The notes under the pieces were generated by a model. It saw nothing but the letters and a program-made list of their open reading frames with translations. It made no database searches and was not told the origin of the DNA. Of a stretch of DNA of 40,606 nucleotides, positions 16,439 to 26,429 are shown piece after piece. The stretch is from Planctomycetaceae bacterium (GTDB taxonomy: Bacteria; Planctomycetota; Planctomycetia; Pirellulales; Pirellulaceae). How positions within the stretch are numbered: the first letter of the stretch is position 1; every line of letters begins with the position of its first letter. The stretch covers positions 1 through 40,606 of the forward strand of contig SKKK01000525.1 of the NCBI GenBank assembly GCA_007121535.1. The letters run 5' to 3'. A program made the position numbers and the translations under genes.

Positions 16439-19417
16439 ATGAACAACAAACAACGTTGGGCTGCTTGGTACGCCATGACCATCTTGCTGACCGCCAGCCA
16501 CCTGGTGCAAGCCGATTCGCCAGACAGCCCTCAGGTGGCGGATTCGCTACGACCGTTGATCCGGACGGATTGGGCTCAGCAGGATCGAACGTTATCCGGC
16601 ACCGACGCGACGGGTACCGCATCGGCGCCGAAGCCCCGGTCGCGGCCGGTGACCACCGCCGAAGACGCTGCGGGTGGTTGCAACGGGATCAAAACGGGCT
16701 TGTGGGGCTTTCACGTGGCCAGTGGCGAACAAGATCCCTGGTGGCAGGTCGATCTGGGTCGCGAGTACCAACTGGACCGAGTGGTCGTCTACAATCGATG
16801 CGGCTCCAACGCGGCAAGAACCGGACACCTGCAGATTCTGGTTGCCGGCAATGACGGCAATGACGGCGAACCGACGTTTCGCAAAGTCTACCAGCACGAT
16901 GGCACAACGTTCTTCGGAGTGGAGAAACAGCCGCTTGTCGTCCGTTTCGATTCGCAATCGGTCACCGCTCGCGTGGTTCGGCTTCGAGTGCCCGGACGGT
17001 GCTCGCTGGCACTGGACGAAGTCGAGGTCTACGCGGCGGACGATCCCGAGACGAACGTCGCCTTGCATCAACCGGCGGACCAGATCAGCGTCAGCCAATA
17101 CTCGCGACGCGGCACGATGAGCGACGCGGAGTTCCGGCAGTTGGGTTTCACCCCCCTGGCGCCTCGCGCGGAGGAATCGCCGTCACCACGCGACGATCCG
17201 GTTGACAAGGACGAGTTGGCTTCCGTGTTGGGGCCGCTGCTGCAGCAGGCCGAACGATTGGTGGACCGGCTCAGCTTGATCGATTCGCAAAGAATGGCGC
17301 CGTTGCGCGAGGAGCTGGATGTCTTGGAAGATCGCTGGCAGCAGCTTGAATCCACCGGCCATGCAACGGGGACTCAGCGGCTCGAGCTTTACTCGGCCAT
17401 TCGCGACCTGAAACGCCGTATCGCCTTTCGCAACCCGCGACTGAACGTCGATCGGCTGCTTTTTCTGAAGCGCCACGATTCCGTCGGCGTTTTCCATATG
17501 TGCGACCAGTTCTACGGTTGCAACGCGAAGCCTGGCGGTGGGCTGTACGTGCTGGAAGATCCGTTCGGCGCAGAGCCGCGTCTGAAGAATCTGTTGCAGG
17601 ATTCGGTCGTCCGGAACGGACGACTGGCCGGCCAAAAACTGGAAGGAGGAACCTTCTTGTCGCCCGAGGTCTCGTGGGACGGGAGCACGATCCTGTTCGC
17701 CTACAGCCAAGCCGGCGCATGGGAAAAGTACCAGGGACGCGAGGCATACGAGTGGTGTCACGAATGCAGTTACCATCTCTTCCGAGTCAATGCGGACGGC
17801 AGCGAACTGATCCAGTTGACCGACGGACCGTACAACGACTTCGATCCCTGCTTCCTGCCCAACGGGCGGATCGTCTTCGTCTCGGAACGGCGAGGTGGCT
17901 ACTTGCGTTGCGGTCGGCACTGCCCGGTCTATACCCTGTTTTCCATGCGTGATGACGGCAGCGACATCATCTGTCTAAGCTTTCATGAAACTCACGAGTG
18001 GCAACCCAACGTGACCAACGACGGGATGATCGTCTACACGCGTTGGGACTACGTCGATCGAGACACCAATGTGGCGCATCACAAATGGATCTGCTTCCCG
18101 GACGGGCGCGATCCTCGGGCGCTGCACGGCAACTATCCCCTGCGGCGCGAGAGCCGACCGTGGATGGAGATGGATATCCGGGCGATCCCCGATTCTCACA
18201 AATTCGTGGCCGTGGCCGCCGCCCATCATGGCCATGCCTTCGGATCGCTGGTGCTGATCGATCCTCGCATCGAAGATGACAACGCCATGTCCCAGTTGGA
18301 GCGTCTGACGCCCGAAGTGCCGTTCCCGGAATCCGAAGGATGGCCGATCGCCGACCACATGGTGTACGGAACGCCTTGGCCGCTTAGCGAGGACGATTTT
18401 CTGTGCGTTTACGACAGCCAGGCGAAGAATCGCGGCATCTACTGGATCGACCGGGACGGCAACCGGGAATTGATCTACCGCGATCCGGAAATCTCGTGCT
18501 TGAGCCCCATCCCGCTGCAACCGCGACTCAAGCCGCCGATCATCGCCACGCAGACCAGCCAGGCCGCCGAGGACGCGGACCAGGATCGACCCGCGACGAT
18601 CGCCGTCATGAACGTTTACGACGCCGATTTTTCCTGGCCGCCGGAAACGCGGATCGAAGCCCTGCGAATCATTCAGTTGTTGCCGAAAACAACCGCCCCA
18701 CCCAATCAACCTCGGGTCGGCGCAGCGAACCAAACGAACGCACGAGCGGTCTTGGGAACCGTGCCCGTGGAATCGGATGGCAGCGTGCACTTCCAAGCGC
18801 CGGTCGGTAAGCCCATCTACTTCCAGGCGATCGACCAGCACGGTACGTCCGTGCAATCGATGCGATCCGCGACCTACGTACATCCCGGCGAGCAATTGGT
18901 TTGCTTGGGCTGCCACGAACGCAAACATGATACACCCATGTTTTCCGGCAGTTTGCCCCAAGCCCTGCAGCGCGCCCCGTCGCCGATCCGACCGGATGTC
19001 GACGGCAGCAACCCGTTCAACTACGTGCGTCTGGTTCAGCCGGTGCTCGATCGCCACTGCGTCGACTGTCATCAGCAGAACGATGCCCTGGATCTGAGCG
19101 GATTGCCGGGCCTGGCCCACGGCTGGACTCGCTCGTACGCCAACCTGGCCGAGAAGTACGGATTCTACTTTCACGTCAGCAATGGATCGATCCACCAGCC
19201 GATTCACGGTGGCAGCCGCACGATCGCCGGAGAATTCGGAGCGCGTGCCGCCCCCCTGCAAAAATACCTGACCCCCGAACACTATGACGTCCAGCTTCCG
19301 CCGGAAGATCTGCACCGAATCAACCTGTGGTTGGACGCCAACAGCGAGTTTTACGGCGCGTACGAAGACACGGAAGCCCAAGCACGCGGCGAGATCGTTT
19401 ACCCTTCCTTACGATAA
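16439..19417 (+). CDS. HzsA-related c-type cytochrome with N-terminal discoidin-like domain
   Basis: A 992-residue exported protein. The N-terminus carries a signal peptide ending near LVQADS. Residues about 70-200 form a discoidin/galactose-binding-like domain (WWQVDLGREYQLDRVVVYNR). The central part is a beta-propeller like that of the hydrazine synthase alpha subunit, with LSPEVSWDGSTILFAYSQAG, EWCHECSYHLFRVNADGSEL, and FDPCFLPNGRIVFVSERRGG. Two heme c sites, CLGCH (822-826) and CVDCH (874-878), lie in the C-terminal region. In anammox bacteria HzsA makes hydrazine, but no HzsB/C homologues are near. I call it only HzsA-related; in Pirellula-type planctomycetes such proteins have no proven function. 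A sigma70-like promoter precedes it. Confidence 0.85.
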   Translation: MNNKQRWAAWYAMTILLTASHLVQADSPDSPQVADSLRPLIRTDWAQQDRTLSGTDATGTASAPKPRSRPVTTAEDAAGGCNGIKTGLWGFHVASGEQDPWWQVDLGREYQLDRVVVYNRCGSNAARTGHLQILVAGNDGNDGEPTFRKVYQHDGTTFFGVEKQPLVVRFDSQSVTARVVRLRVPGRCSLALDEVEVYAADDPETNVALHQPADQISVSQYSRRGTMSDAEFRQLGFTPLAPRAEESPSPRDDPVDKDELASVLGPLLQQAERLVDRLSLIDSQRMAPLREELDVLEDRWQQLESTGHATGTQRLELYSAIRDLKRRIAFRNPRLNVDRLLFLKRHDSVGVFHMCDQFYGCNAKPGGGLYVLEDPFGAEPRLKNLLQDSVVRNGRLAGQKLEGGTFLSPEVSWDGSTILFAYSQAGAWEKYQGREAYEWCHECSYHLFRVNADGSELIQLTDGPYNDFDPCFLPNGRIVFVSERRGGYLRCGRHCPVYTLFSMRDDGSDIICLSFHETHEWQPNVTNDGMIVYTRWDYVDRDTNVAHHKWICFPDGRDPRALHGNYPLRRESRPWMEMDIRAIPDSHKFVAVAAAHHGHAFGSLVLIDPRIEDDNAMSQLERLTPEVPFPESEGWPIADHMVYGTPWPLSEDDFLCVYDSQAKNRGIYWIDRDGNRELIYRDPEISCLSPIPLQPRLKPPIIATQTSQAAEDADQDRPATIAVMNVYDADFSWPPETRIEALRIIQLLPKTTAPPNQPRVGAANQTNARAVLGTVPVESDGSVHFQAPVGKPIYFQAIDQHGTSVQSMRSATYVHPGEQLVCLGCHERKHDTPMFSGSLPQALQRAPSPIRPDVDGSNPFNYVRLVQPVLDRHCVDCHQQNDALDLSGLPGLAHGWTRSYANLAEKYGFYFHVSNGSIHQPIHGGSRTIAGEFGARAAPLQKYLTPEHYDVQLPPEDLHRINLWLDANSEFYGAYEDTEAQARGEIVYPSLR

Positions 19418-19420
19418 GCA

Positions 19421-19512
19421 CGCGGCCACGAGTTTCTTGTCATTTAGGTAACTTTGGATGTGGGATGCAAGGCTATCTCAATCGGCAAGAAACCTCTGGC
19501 CGGATGCTTACG
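19421..19512. repeat. Inverted pair of degenerate TAAGCAC element ends
   Basis: The stretch from 19421 starts TAAGCACGCGGCCACGAG and goes on with TTTCTTG. The stretch ending near 19512 reads AAGAAACCTCTGGCCGGATG followed by CTTACG. They are inverted relative to each other across about 40 bp. Both match the outer end of the dispersed palindromic element but the 21/31/21 core is missing. The right copy is translated as a false N-terminus (GKKPLAGCL) if the next gene is started too early, exactly as happens at 1099-1146. Confidence 0.65.
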
Positions 19513-19570
19513 AGTCCTGCAAGGGCGGACTGCCAGTTTTTCACGCCATTGCTTTTTGTCGCGATTGCTT

Positions 19571-20572
19571 ATGATGATCCGAGTATCGATCGTATTGCCC
19601 CTGATTTTGATTGTCGGCTGCCGAGCCGATCGAGACGATGCGCTGACATCAGCCGACGGTTCCCGCAGCAGCGGTACCCAAGCGATCGCGGTCCAACTGC
19701 AATTGAACTGGTTTCCCGACGTCCAGCACGGGGGTTACTACGCGGCGCTGGTTCACGGCTTCTACGAACAACAAGGCTTGCAAGTCACCATCCGCCCCGG
19801 TGGCCCCGGCGTGCCCGTGGTGACGCAGGTGGCCAGCGGTCGAGTTCCCTTTGGTGTTGCCGGAGCCGAAAACGTCCTGCTCGGCTGGCCTCAGCAAGCG
19901 CAGACAGTCGGGCTGATGGCTCCGTTACAGCACAGTCCCCGCTGCATCATGGTTCACGAGCAATCCGGGATCCGCAGCCTGGATCAACTGGAAAACGTCA
20001 CCCTGGCCATCAGCAGTTCGTCCCTGTTCTCGTTGTATCTCCAGCAACGTCTGCCGCTGGACGGCGTGCGAATTGTGCCGTATTCCGGGAACGTCGCGCC
20101 GTTCCTGCTGGACCAACGATACGCCCAGCAGGCGTTCGTCTTCAGCGAACCCCTGGTGGCTGCCGCTCAAGGTAGTCGTCCCCACGCGCTGATGGTTTCC
20201 GATTTGGGCTACAATCCCTACGCCAGCGTGCTGATCGCCCGACCGAGAATGCTCGAAGACCACCCCGACGTGGTCGCTCGCATGGTGCGCGCGTCGATCC
20301 AAGGCTGGACGAAATACCTGGCCGACCCTGAACCGACCAACCGTTACCTGGCCGAACGGAACCGGGACGTCGATCCGGAGATCCTTCGCTCGGGTGTCAC
20401 CGCCATGCAGGATCTGTGTCGCATGGATCGACCTGACGAACAAATCTTTGGACAAATGACCCTGGACCGCTGGCAAGCTTTGCACGACCAGTTGATCGAA
20501 GTCCAAGCCCTCGAGCCGGACGCCGTCGATCCCGCCGCCGTGTTCACCAACGACTTCTTGCCCGCTGATTGA
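19571..20572 (+). CDS. NMT1/THI5-like ABC transporter substrate-binding lipoprotein
   Basis: A 333-residue periplasmic solute-binding protein anchored by lipid: the N-terminus MMIRVSIVLPLILIVGC ends in a lipobox cysteine. QLQLNWFPDVQHGGYYAALV, then GFYEQQGLQVTIRPGGPGVP, match the first lobe of NMT1/ThiY-type proteins that bind thiamine-pyrimidine precursors or related small organic molecules. The rest (VASGRVPFGVAGAENVLLGW; LENVTLAISSSSLFSLYLQQ) fits the family. The ligand is not determined. No permease or ATPase gene is nearby, so it is an orphan or works with subunits encoded elsewhere. ATG 19571 is chosen because upstream codons translate a dispersed repeat; ATG 19574 is equally possible. 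Confidence 0.82.
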   Translation: MMIRVSIVLPLILIVGCRADRDDALTSADGSRSSGTQAIAVQLQLNWFPDVQHGGYYAALVHGFYEQQGLQVTIRPGGPGVPVVTQVASGRVPFGVAGAENVLLGWPQQAQTVGLMAPLQHSPRCIMVHEQSGIRSLDQLENVTLAISSSSLFSLYLQQRLPLDGVRIVPYSGNVAPFLLDQRYAQQAFVFSEPLVAAAQGSRPHALMVSDLGYNPYASVLIARPRMLEDHPDVVARMVRASIQGWTKYLADPEPTNRYLAERNRDVDPEILRSGVTAMQDLCRMDRPDEQIFGQMTLDRWQALHDQLIEVQALEPDAVDPAAVFTNDFLPAD

Positions 20573-20612
20573 TTATCGGCCGACGCCGGCAACCCAAGCC
20601 GGATCGGCGGAA

Positions 20613-20733
20613 GGGGTCGGGAGTCGTTTTCGGCCAACGATTGACCACATGGAAAGCGGGTCACCCGAAAACGACTCCCGATCCCTTTCGCCCAATTCCA
20701 CCAAGAAATATCTGGCCGGGTGCTTACGAGCAC
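20613..20733 (-). repeat. Full-length dispersed TAAGCAC palindromic element
   Basis: Arms at 20613-20633 and 20665-20685 (core GGGAGTCGTTTTCGG and complement, a mismatch near the end) enclose a 31-nt loop that holds CCACATGG. On the minus strand the element opens with TAAGCACCCGGCCAGATATT at 20733 and runs through TCTTGGTGGAATTGGGCG into the palindrome. It is the reverse-orientation counterpart of 34911-35020. It lies 40 bp after the binding-protein gene, where the hairpin could end transcription from both sides. Confidence 0.9.
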
Positions 20734-20785
20734 GAAAGCCAGAGGTTGGCTCGGTCAGAGACTCACCACAGCGCGGGCCGAAAAC

Positions 20786-20811
20786 CGGCGGCTAGCGCCG
20801 TGCCGCTCACA
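20786..20811. repeat. Single copy of the 24/25-bp unit
   Basis: CCGGCGGCTAGCGCCGTGCC followed by GCTCAC matches the last unit of the array at 1-145. It stands alone, about 50 bp from the full-length palindromic element, in the convergent gap between the binding-protein gene and the SdrD-B gene. Confidence 0.9.
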
Positions 20812-20832
20812 AAACAACTGTTGACCAAGCGT

Positions 20833-23800
20833 CTACTGCTCGAATTCCCCCGGCGTGTAGATGGCGGGGTCGTCGATGCCGTTGCCGTTCCAGTCGCCGA
20901 CGATGGGTATGTCTTGGGCCGTGCCAAACTGGAAGACGTCATCGTCATCGTCCATCTTCCGGTTGCCGTTTGTGTCCAAGATCCATAACCCGGCTCGGTA
21001 AACGCCCACGTTGGCCAGGCCATCGCCGTTGAAGTCTCCGACGATGGGAATGTCGCCGGCTTGGCCGTAGACGAATTCCAGATCGCCTTCGGACCAGCGG
21101 CCATTGCCGTCGGTGTCCAGCCACCAGCGACCGTCCTTGAATACGCCGATGTTCGTGATTCCGTCTCCGGTAAAGTCGCCGGTGACGGGAATGTGGGTTC
21201 CGCCACCGTACCGGAAGACGTGGTCGATCACGTCGGCTCGAATCTGCCCGCGGATCGTGGCCTGAAGCAAACGCAATCCGCACGTCGCATCCTCGACGTC
21301 GGGCGGAATGTTCTTCGGTTTATTGACGGGAATGGTGCGATTCTTCAAGTCGGGCAGTCCTGCTGCTAACTGCAACGCGCGATGGTCGCCGGCCCATGCG
21401 GGTCCGAAAATGCCCACGTCGTCCTTGCCATCGCCGTTCCAATCGCCAATCACCGGCAGGTCCTGCTCGTCGCCCAGCAGGACCCAAAGATCGTCCTCGT
21501 CCCAACGGCCGTTGCCGTTCATATCCAGCAGCCAATGGCCTCGATAATAGATGCCTACGTTGTCGATGCCATCGCCGTTGAAGTCGCCGACAACCGGCAC
21601 GGCGCCTCGCATACCGAACATTTTTCGAGAGATGCCCTCCGGCTCTTCCAGTCCCCGATCGCCTCGAATTCCCAGCGTCCAGTATCCATCGGTCACCCGG
21701 ATGGACATCCAGTCTTCCGAGGGTGAAAAAGCGGCGTGGTGCACCACCAAGTTGCTGGTGCTCAGCGGGCTGATATTGCCTCGCGGGTTCCCCCCATCGA
21801 TGATGCTCAGATGCCATGAATACGGTGGTAACCCGCCCGTGCCCTGAGCGAACTGCCACGGTGGCGAGGTCAACGGCGCGACGATCAGCGGCGGCGCGGC
21901 GGGTGGTGGGGCCGGATTGTCCACAAAGAAGACCGGTGGTACAGGATCGGAGGTGGGCGGATCCCAGACGATCACGCGGGGCTGGACGGCCAGTTCGCTG
22001 AAGTTGTTGTACGGAGATTCCAGATCCGCCGGAACGACTACGAACAGCACGTCGGCGTCGCCAGGGGCAACGGCGACGACCCAGGGCGCCAGTGCGGCAA
22101 GATCCACACTTCCATCGTACAACTGGGCAGACAGCGGCCCGGGTGTGTCGATCCCGTCGAAATAGCCCTCGGGCTGGATCTGTTGGACCGCATAAATTCC
22201 CGGCTTCAAGCCTTCGAAGATGTAGAAGCCTTGAGCGTCGGTGACGGCGGTGATCGGTCCCGCACCGTATCGACCGGGCAGGACGGACGAGTTGGTTCCC
22301 AGGATCGGGTCGCCCGTCGAAACGTTTCGCAACTCGATGACCACGCCGGGAATTCGCTTGTCGGTCGGTTTCAATTCGCCCGTGCGCTGCTCGCGAGCGT
22401 TCTCCGGCAACTGGCCGTCAAAGCTGACCAACGCCGGACCGTCTTGGAAGACATAGCCCGACACGGCGCCCGGTGGAATCTCCCAGAAATCGTAACGGGT
22501 CAAAGTCTGACCGGCCGGCACGCGGATCGACGTGATCTTGTTGGTCGGGGTGGCATCTCCACCGTGCGAACCGGCTTGTTGAGCCCCGTCGAAATAGCCT
22601 GCCGGTTGTTCCTGCCGGACGGTGTACGTGCCGGGCGGCAAGTGTTGGAACCGGTAGCGACCGTTGGCATCGGTCTTGACGGTCGCGATCTGCACGCCGG
22701 CGGCGTCCAGCAGATGCATGGTCACACCGGACAGCGTCCGTTCGCCCGCATCCCACCGGCCGTTCTGATTCCGGTCGACGAACACCATCCCGGACAGACT
22801 GGATGGCGGCACCTCGCAAAAGTCATAGTCGGTCAGCGTCTGGCCGCCCGCGACGGGAATCGCCGAGATTCGATTGGGTACGCTGGCATCTCCGCCATGC
22901 GAACCGGCCCGTTGCGATCCGCTAAAATAGCCGTCGGGCTGTTCCTGCAGGATGGTGTACGTACCCGGCGGCATGTGCTCGAACCGATAGATGCCGTCCG
23001 CATCGGTCATCGAGGTCGCGATCCGTTGGCCCCCAGCGTCGATCAAGTGCAGCGTCACTCCGTCCAGCGGCCATTCACCCTCGTCGAATTGGCAGTTCTG
23101 ATTCAAATCGGCAAACACCATGCCCGTCAGAGTCGAAGGGGGGATGTCCCAGAAGTCGTAGTCCACCAACTGCTGCCCGGAACCGACTGGGATGTTGCCG
23201 ATTCGATCGTCCACGGAGTCGTCACCGCCGCCCGATCCGGCTCGCTGGCCACCCTGAAAAAAGCCTTCCGGATGATCCTGGATCACGTGATAAATGCCGG
23301 GAACCAGATCATCGAAGCGATAGACGCCTTGGTGGTCGGTACGAGTGGACACGATCCCGTTTCCCTGCGGATCGACCAGATGCATGACGACGTCCTCCAA
23401 CCACCACTCGCCGACGTCAAATCGTCCGTTTCCATTCAGGTCGGCATGCACGCGTCCGGTCAGACTGGCCGGAAGCAGTTCACCGAAGTTGTAGTCCACC
23501 CCCTGATCGCCCCAGCGAAGACGAATCGAATGGATTTCGTCACCCGGATTGACGGCGACTCCCACCGTCTTGCCGTTGACCGTTCCGGCCGTGTCCAGAC
23601 CGTCCAGGAACCCGTCGGGCTGGACTTGATTCAGCGTGTAGACCCCGGCATGCAAGTCCGTAAAGCGATACGAACCGTCGGCCGCGGTCGTCGTGCTGGC
23701 GACTACTTCACCGGACGAATCCGACAGATGGATCGTGACTCCGGCGATCGGTGGCTCGCCCGGATCGCGGATACCATCATTGTTCTGATCGTGGTACACC

Positions 23801-26355
23801 CAACCCGACAGTGACGCCGGCTCGTATTCGCAAAAATTGTAATCGATCCCGGTCTGATCCGATGCGATGGATATTTCCACAATCGAGTCGCCGACGACGC
23901 GCCCGACCGGCACGCCATCGATCGTGCCGACTCGCTTCGGGCCGTCGATCAAACCGTCCGGAGTCTGCTGGAAGATCTGGTATTCGCCGGGCAGCAGTTG
24001 TTCGAATCGATAATGGCCGGTCGTATCGGTTCGGGTTTCGGCCACAATCTTTCCGAGCGGATCCATCAACCACACGGGCACGTACGCCAGCGGTCGCATC
24101 GATTGGCCGGGTGGCTCGCAAATGCCCTCCGGTGACGTCAAGCGGACGTAACCTTCCAGCGAAGCGTAACGAAATTCGCCAAACAGGTAGTCGATGCCCG
24201 TCTCGCCCCAACGCAACTGGATGCCTTCGATGCGATCGCCGGGGTTGATGGCGGTACCCTGAGGGATACCCTCCACCGTGCCCGCTCGGTCGATGCCGTC
24301 CACCCAACCATCGGGATGAATCTGGACGATGGTATACCGTCCGGCGTGGAGGCCGTCGAAGATATAATCGCCGTCGGCGTCGGTGACAGTCGCGGCGACT
24401 TGCGAGCCTTGGGCGTCCAGCAGCACCAGGCGGACGTCGGGGATCCCCTCCTCGCCCGGTTCCAGCCAACCGTTGTTGTTGCGGTCGTGATAGACTCGCC
24501 CGGCCAGCGACGATGGTTCGAGTTCGGTAAAGTCGTAATCCGTACCGACTTGACCGGACCCCAGGACGATGTCGACCAACGAATCATCCAAGGCTCGTCC
24601 CACGGCAACTCCGTCGATCCGTCCGACGTGCGACCGGCCGTTGATCAGGCCTTCGGGGGTCGTCTGGACCACCGAGTAACTGCCCGGCCAAAGATCGCGG
24701 AAGTGGTACATGCCGTTCGAATCCGTCCGGGTGACGCTGATCGACCGACCTGTGCCATCGAAGAGTTCCACTCGAGATCCCGCAAGAGGTCGCTGTCGGG
24801 AAGCTTCGCTGAAACTGTTGCCGTCGGCATCCGCCAAGCGAACCTGCCCGCTGAGCGCGGCGGGCAACAGTTCGCCGAAATTATAGTCGCGACCCTTCTC
24901 GCCGCCCCCCAGGAACACTCCCTTGATGGCATCTCCCGGATTCTGAGCCACGCCACGGACAACGCCGGACACGGTGCCGGCGGCATCCAACCCGTCGAAG
25001 TAGCCCTCCGGCTGATACGGCTGAACCACGTTATATGTGCCGGGCGCCAAACCGGTGGCGTGATAGGAACCGGTCGCGTCGGTCATGACGGTCACGGTCG
25101 TCGCTGGCGTCAGGGTCTGGACCGGAACCAGTTGGATCGCGACGTTCGCAATCCCTTCTTCGCCCGCGTCGCGACGCCCGTCGTTGTTCCGGTCGTGGTA
25201 CACAAAGCCCTGCAATTCGGCGGGACGCGCCAAGGCGAAATCGTAATCCTTGCCACGCTGGTCGCCCTTTTCCAAGGCGATGCCCGACAGCAGCCGATGA
25301 TCGTCGGATGCCGTACCGACCCGTTTTCCGTCGATCGTCCCGGGAATCGCGCCGACAGTGAACAAATCGGCGGGCGGCATCTGCCGAACCTGGTAGACGG
25401 CGGGCGGCAGGTCCAAGTCCAGACCGAATCGGTAGAACCCGTTCGCGTCCGTTACCGTTCGGTGGCCCGTGGAATGATAGATTCCATCCTCCTGCCGGTA
25501 CAACGCCAATTCGACACCGCCCAGTCCCGGCTCGTCCGGTTGACGGACCAGGTCCAAATTGGTTTCCAGATACACGGTGCCCGACAACTCGACGGGCAGC
25601 GGCATCTGTTGTACTTGCCCGATGGCGCCGGCCGTGCGGTTCCGCATGCCAGCGATGTCTTCGCTGGGAAGATCCAGACCGCTGCCTTCCATCCGTCTGT
25701 CGTACAGACTCCAAAACATCGCCGTGGCCTGGGACGGGTGGTAATGGGGAGCGGTAAACCAAGCGCGCAGCATCGAACCCTGGAATTCCAAACCCGATGC
25801 GATCGGGTCGATCCACTGGTTGATCACGTCCAGATCCGTCTCGTTCGGATCGTACTCCAACACTTCGTCGACATCGATGGAAAAGATCAGCTTGTCGCCC
25901 GCGAAGAAATTCGTGAACTCCAAGACCAACAGCGAACTGCCGTCCTCGACCGTCTCGCGAACCGTCGCCGTGGGGTCCTTGGTCAGCAGGCTGACCAGCG
26001 TGAAGGGAAACCACCCGTCGGCGCCCAGTCCCCCCGGCTCGGTATCGAACATCATATCCCCGCGGCTCAATCCGACGGGCGGTTTGTCTCCGTCGATTTC
26101 GACCCGAGTCAACTGAGTACCCGGCGCACCGCCTTCGAAAGTGACGACGAAGGTGTCTCCCAGATCCTCGTTAGTGAAATCCTCTTCGATATACACAGCG
26201 CCGACGAACACCGGATTGGCGGCCAGCAACTGTCGGCCCTCCATCGCTTCGAACAAGCATCGCCGCGCACTGTCGTCCCGAATCCGCCTTCGACGCGTTC
26301 TGGCCCGGCGGCTGGTGGCAGCGAGCCATTTTTGAAGACGCGTGAGAAATCGCAC
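20833..26355 (-). CDS. Giant SdrD B-like / FG-GAP repeat surface protein
   Basis: A 1840-residue protein, probably exported and part of the cell surface. After a very basic N-terminus comes FEAMEGRQLLAA, the LEPR-XLL-like motif found on large planctomycete surface proteins. Residues about 45-250 form a unique domain. Ten SdrD-B-like (Cna-B-type) beta-sandwich repeats follow from about 256 to 1500; clear examples begin LQGFVYHDRNNDGRRDAGEE, LAGRVYHDRNNNGWLEPGEE and LSGWVYHDQNNDGIRDPGEP. A proline-rich linker (PAPPPAAPPLIVAP) leads to five FG-GAP/VCBS-like calcium-type repeats such as VPVVGDFNGDGIDNVGIYY. There is no LPXTG anchor. It lies 74 bp after the WD40 gene on the same strand, so cotranscription is likely. 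Confidence 0.9.
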   Translation of the reverse strand: MRFLTRLQKWLAATSRRARTRRRRIRDDSARRCLFEAMEGRQLLAANPVFVGAVYIEEDFTNEDLGDTFVVTFEGGAPGTQLTRVEIDGDKPPVGLSRGDMMFDTEPGGLGADGWFPFTLVSLLTKDPTATVRETVEDGSSLLVLEFTNFFAGDKLIFSIDVDEVLEYDPNETDLDVINQWIDPIASGLEFQGSMLRAWFTAPHYHPSQATAMFWSLYDRRMEGSGLDLPSEDIAGMRNRTAGAIGQVQQMPLPVELSGTVYLETNLDLVRQPDEPGLGGVELALYRQEDGIYHSTGHRTVTDANGFYRFGLDLDLPPAVYQVRQMPPADLFTVGAIPGTIDGKRVGTASDDHRLLSGIALEKGDQRGKDYDFALARPAELQGFVYHDRNNDGRRDAGEEGIANVAIQLVPVQTLTPATTVTVMTDATGSYHATGLAPGTYNVVQPYQPEGYFDGLDAAGTVSGVVRGVAQNPGDAIKGVFLGGGEKGRDYNFGELLPAALSGQVRLADADGNSFSEASRQRPLAGSRVELFDGTGRSISVTRTDSNGMYHFRDLWPGSYSVVQTTPEGLINGRSHVGRIDGVAVGRALDDSLVDIVLGSGQVGTDYDFTELEPSSLAGRVYHDRNNNGWLEPGEEGIPDVRLVLLDAQGSQVAATVTDADGDYIFDGLHAGRYTIVQIHPDGWVDGIDRAGTVEGIPQGTAINPGDRIEGIQLRWGETGIDYLFGEFRYASLEGYVRLTSPEGICEPPGQSMRPLAYVPVWLMDPLGKIVAETRTDTTGHYRFEQLLPGEYQIFQQTPDGLIDGPKRVGTIDGVPVGRVVGDSIVEISIASDQTGIDYNFCEYEPASLSGWVYHDQNNDGIRDPGEPPIAGVTIHLSDSSGEVVASTTTAADGSYRFTDLHAGVYTLNQVQPDGFLDGLDTAGTVNGKTVGVAVNPGDEIHSIRLRWGDQGVDYNFGELLPASLTGRVHADLNGNGRFDVGEWWLEDVVMHLVDPQGNGIVSTRTDHQGVYRFDDLVPGIYHVIQDHPEGFFQGGQRAGSGGGDDSVDDRIGNIPVGSGQQLVDYDFWDIPPSTLTGMVFADLNQNCQFDEGEWPLDGVTLHLIDAGGQRIATSMTDADGIYRFEHMPPGTYTILQEQPDGYFSGSQRAGSHGGDASVPNRISAIPVAGGQTLTDYDFCEVPPSSLSGMVFVDRNQNGRWDAGERTLSGVTMHLLDAAGVQIATVKTDANGRYRFQHLPPGTYTVRQEQPAGYFDGAQQAGSHGGDATPTNKITSIRVPAGQTLTRYDFWEIPPGAVSGYVFQDGPALVSFDGQLPENAREQRTGELKPTDKRIPGVVIELRNVSTGDPILGTNSSVLPGRYGAGPITAVTDAQGFYIFEGLKPGIYAVQQIQPEGYFDGIDTPGPLSAQLYDGSVDLAALAPWVVAVAPGDADVLFVVVPADLESPYNNFSELAVQPRVIVWDPPTSDPVPPVFFVDNPAPPPAAPPLIVAPLTSPPWQFAQGTGGLPPYSWHLSIIDGGNPRGNISPLSTSNLVVHHAAFSPSEDWMSIRVTDGYWTLGIRGDRGLEEPEGISRKMFGMRGAVPVVGDFNGDGIDNVGIYYRGHWLLDMNGNGRWDEDDLWVLLGDEQDLPVIGDWNGDGKDDVGIFGPAWAGDHRALQLAAGLPDLKNRTIPVNKPKNIPPDVEDATCGLRLLQATIRGQIRADVIDHVFRYGGGTHIPVTGDFTGDGITNIGVFKDGRWWLDTDGNGRWSEGDLEFVYGQAGDIPIVGDFNGDGLANVGVYRAGLWILDTNGNRKMDDDDDVFQFGTAQDIPIVGDWNGNGIDDPAIYTPGEFEQ

Positions 26356-26429
26356 AATTCACCTCCCTGTGTGGGCGTCCCGTTATCGCCCCGCGACGCA
26401 TCTGACGCCGCCGTCGGATTCCTCGGATT

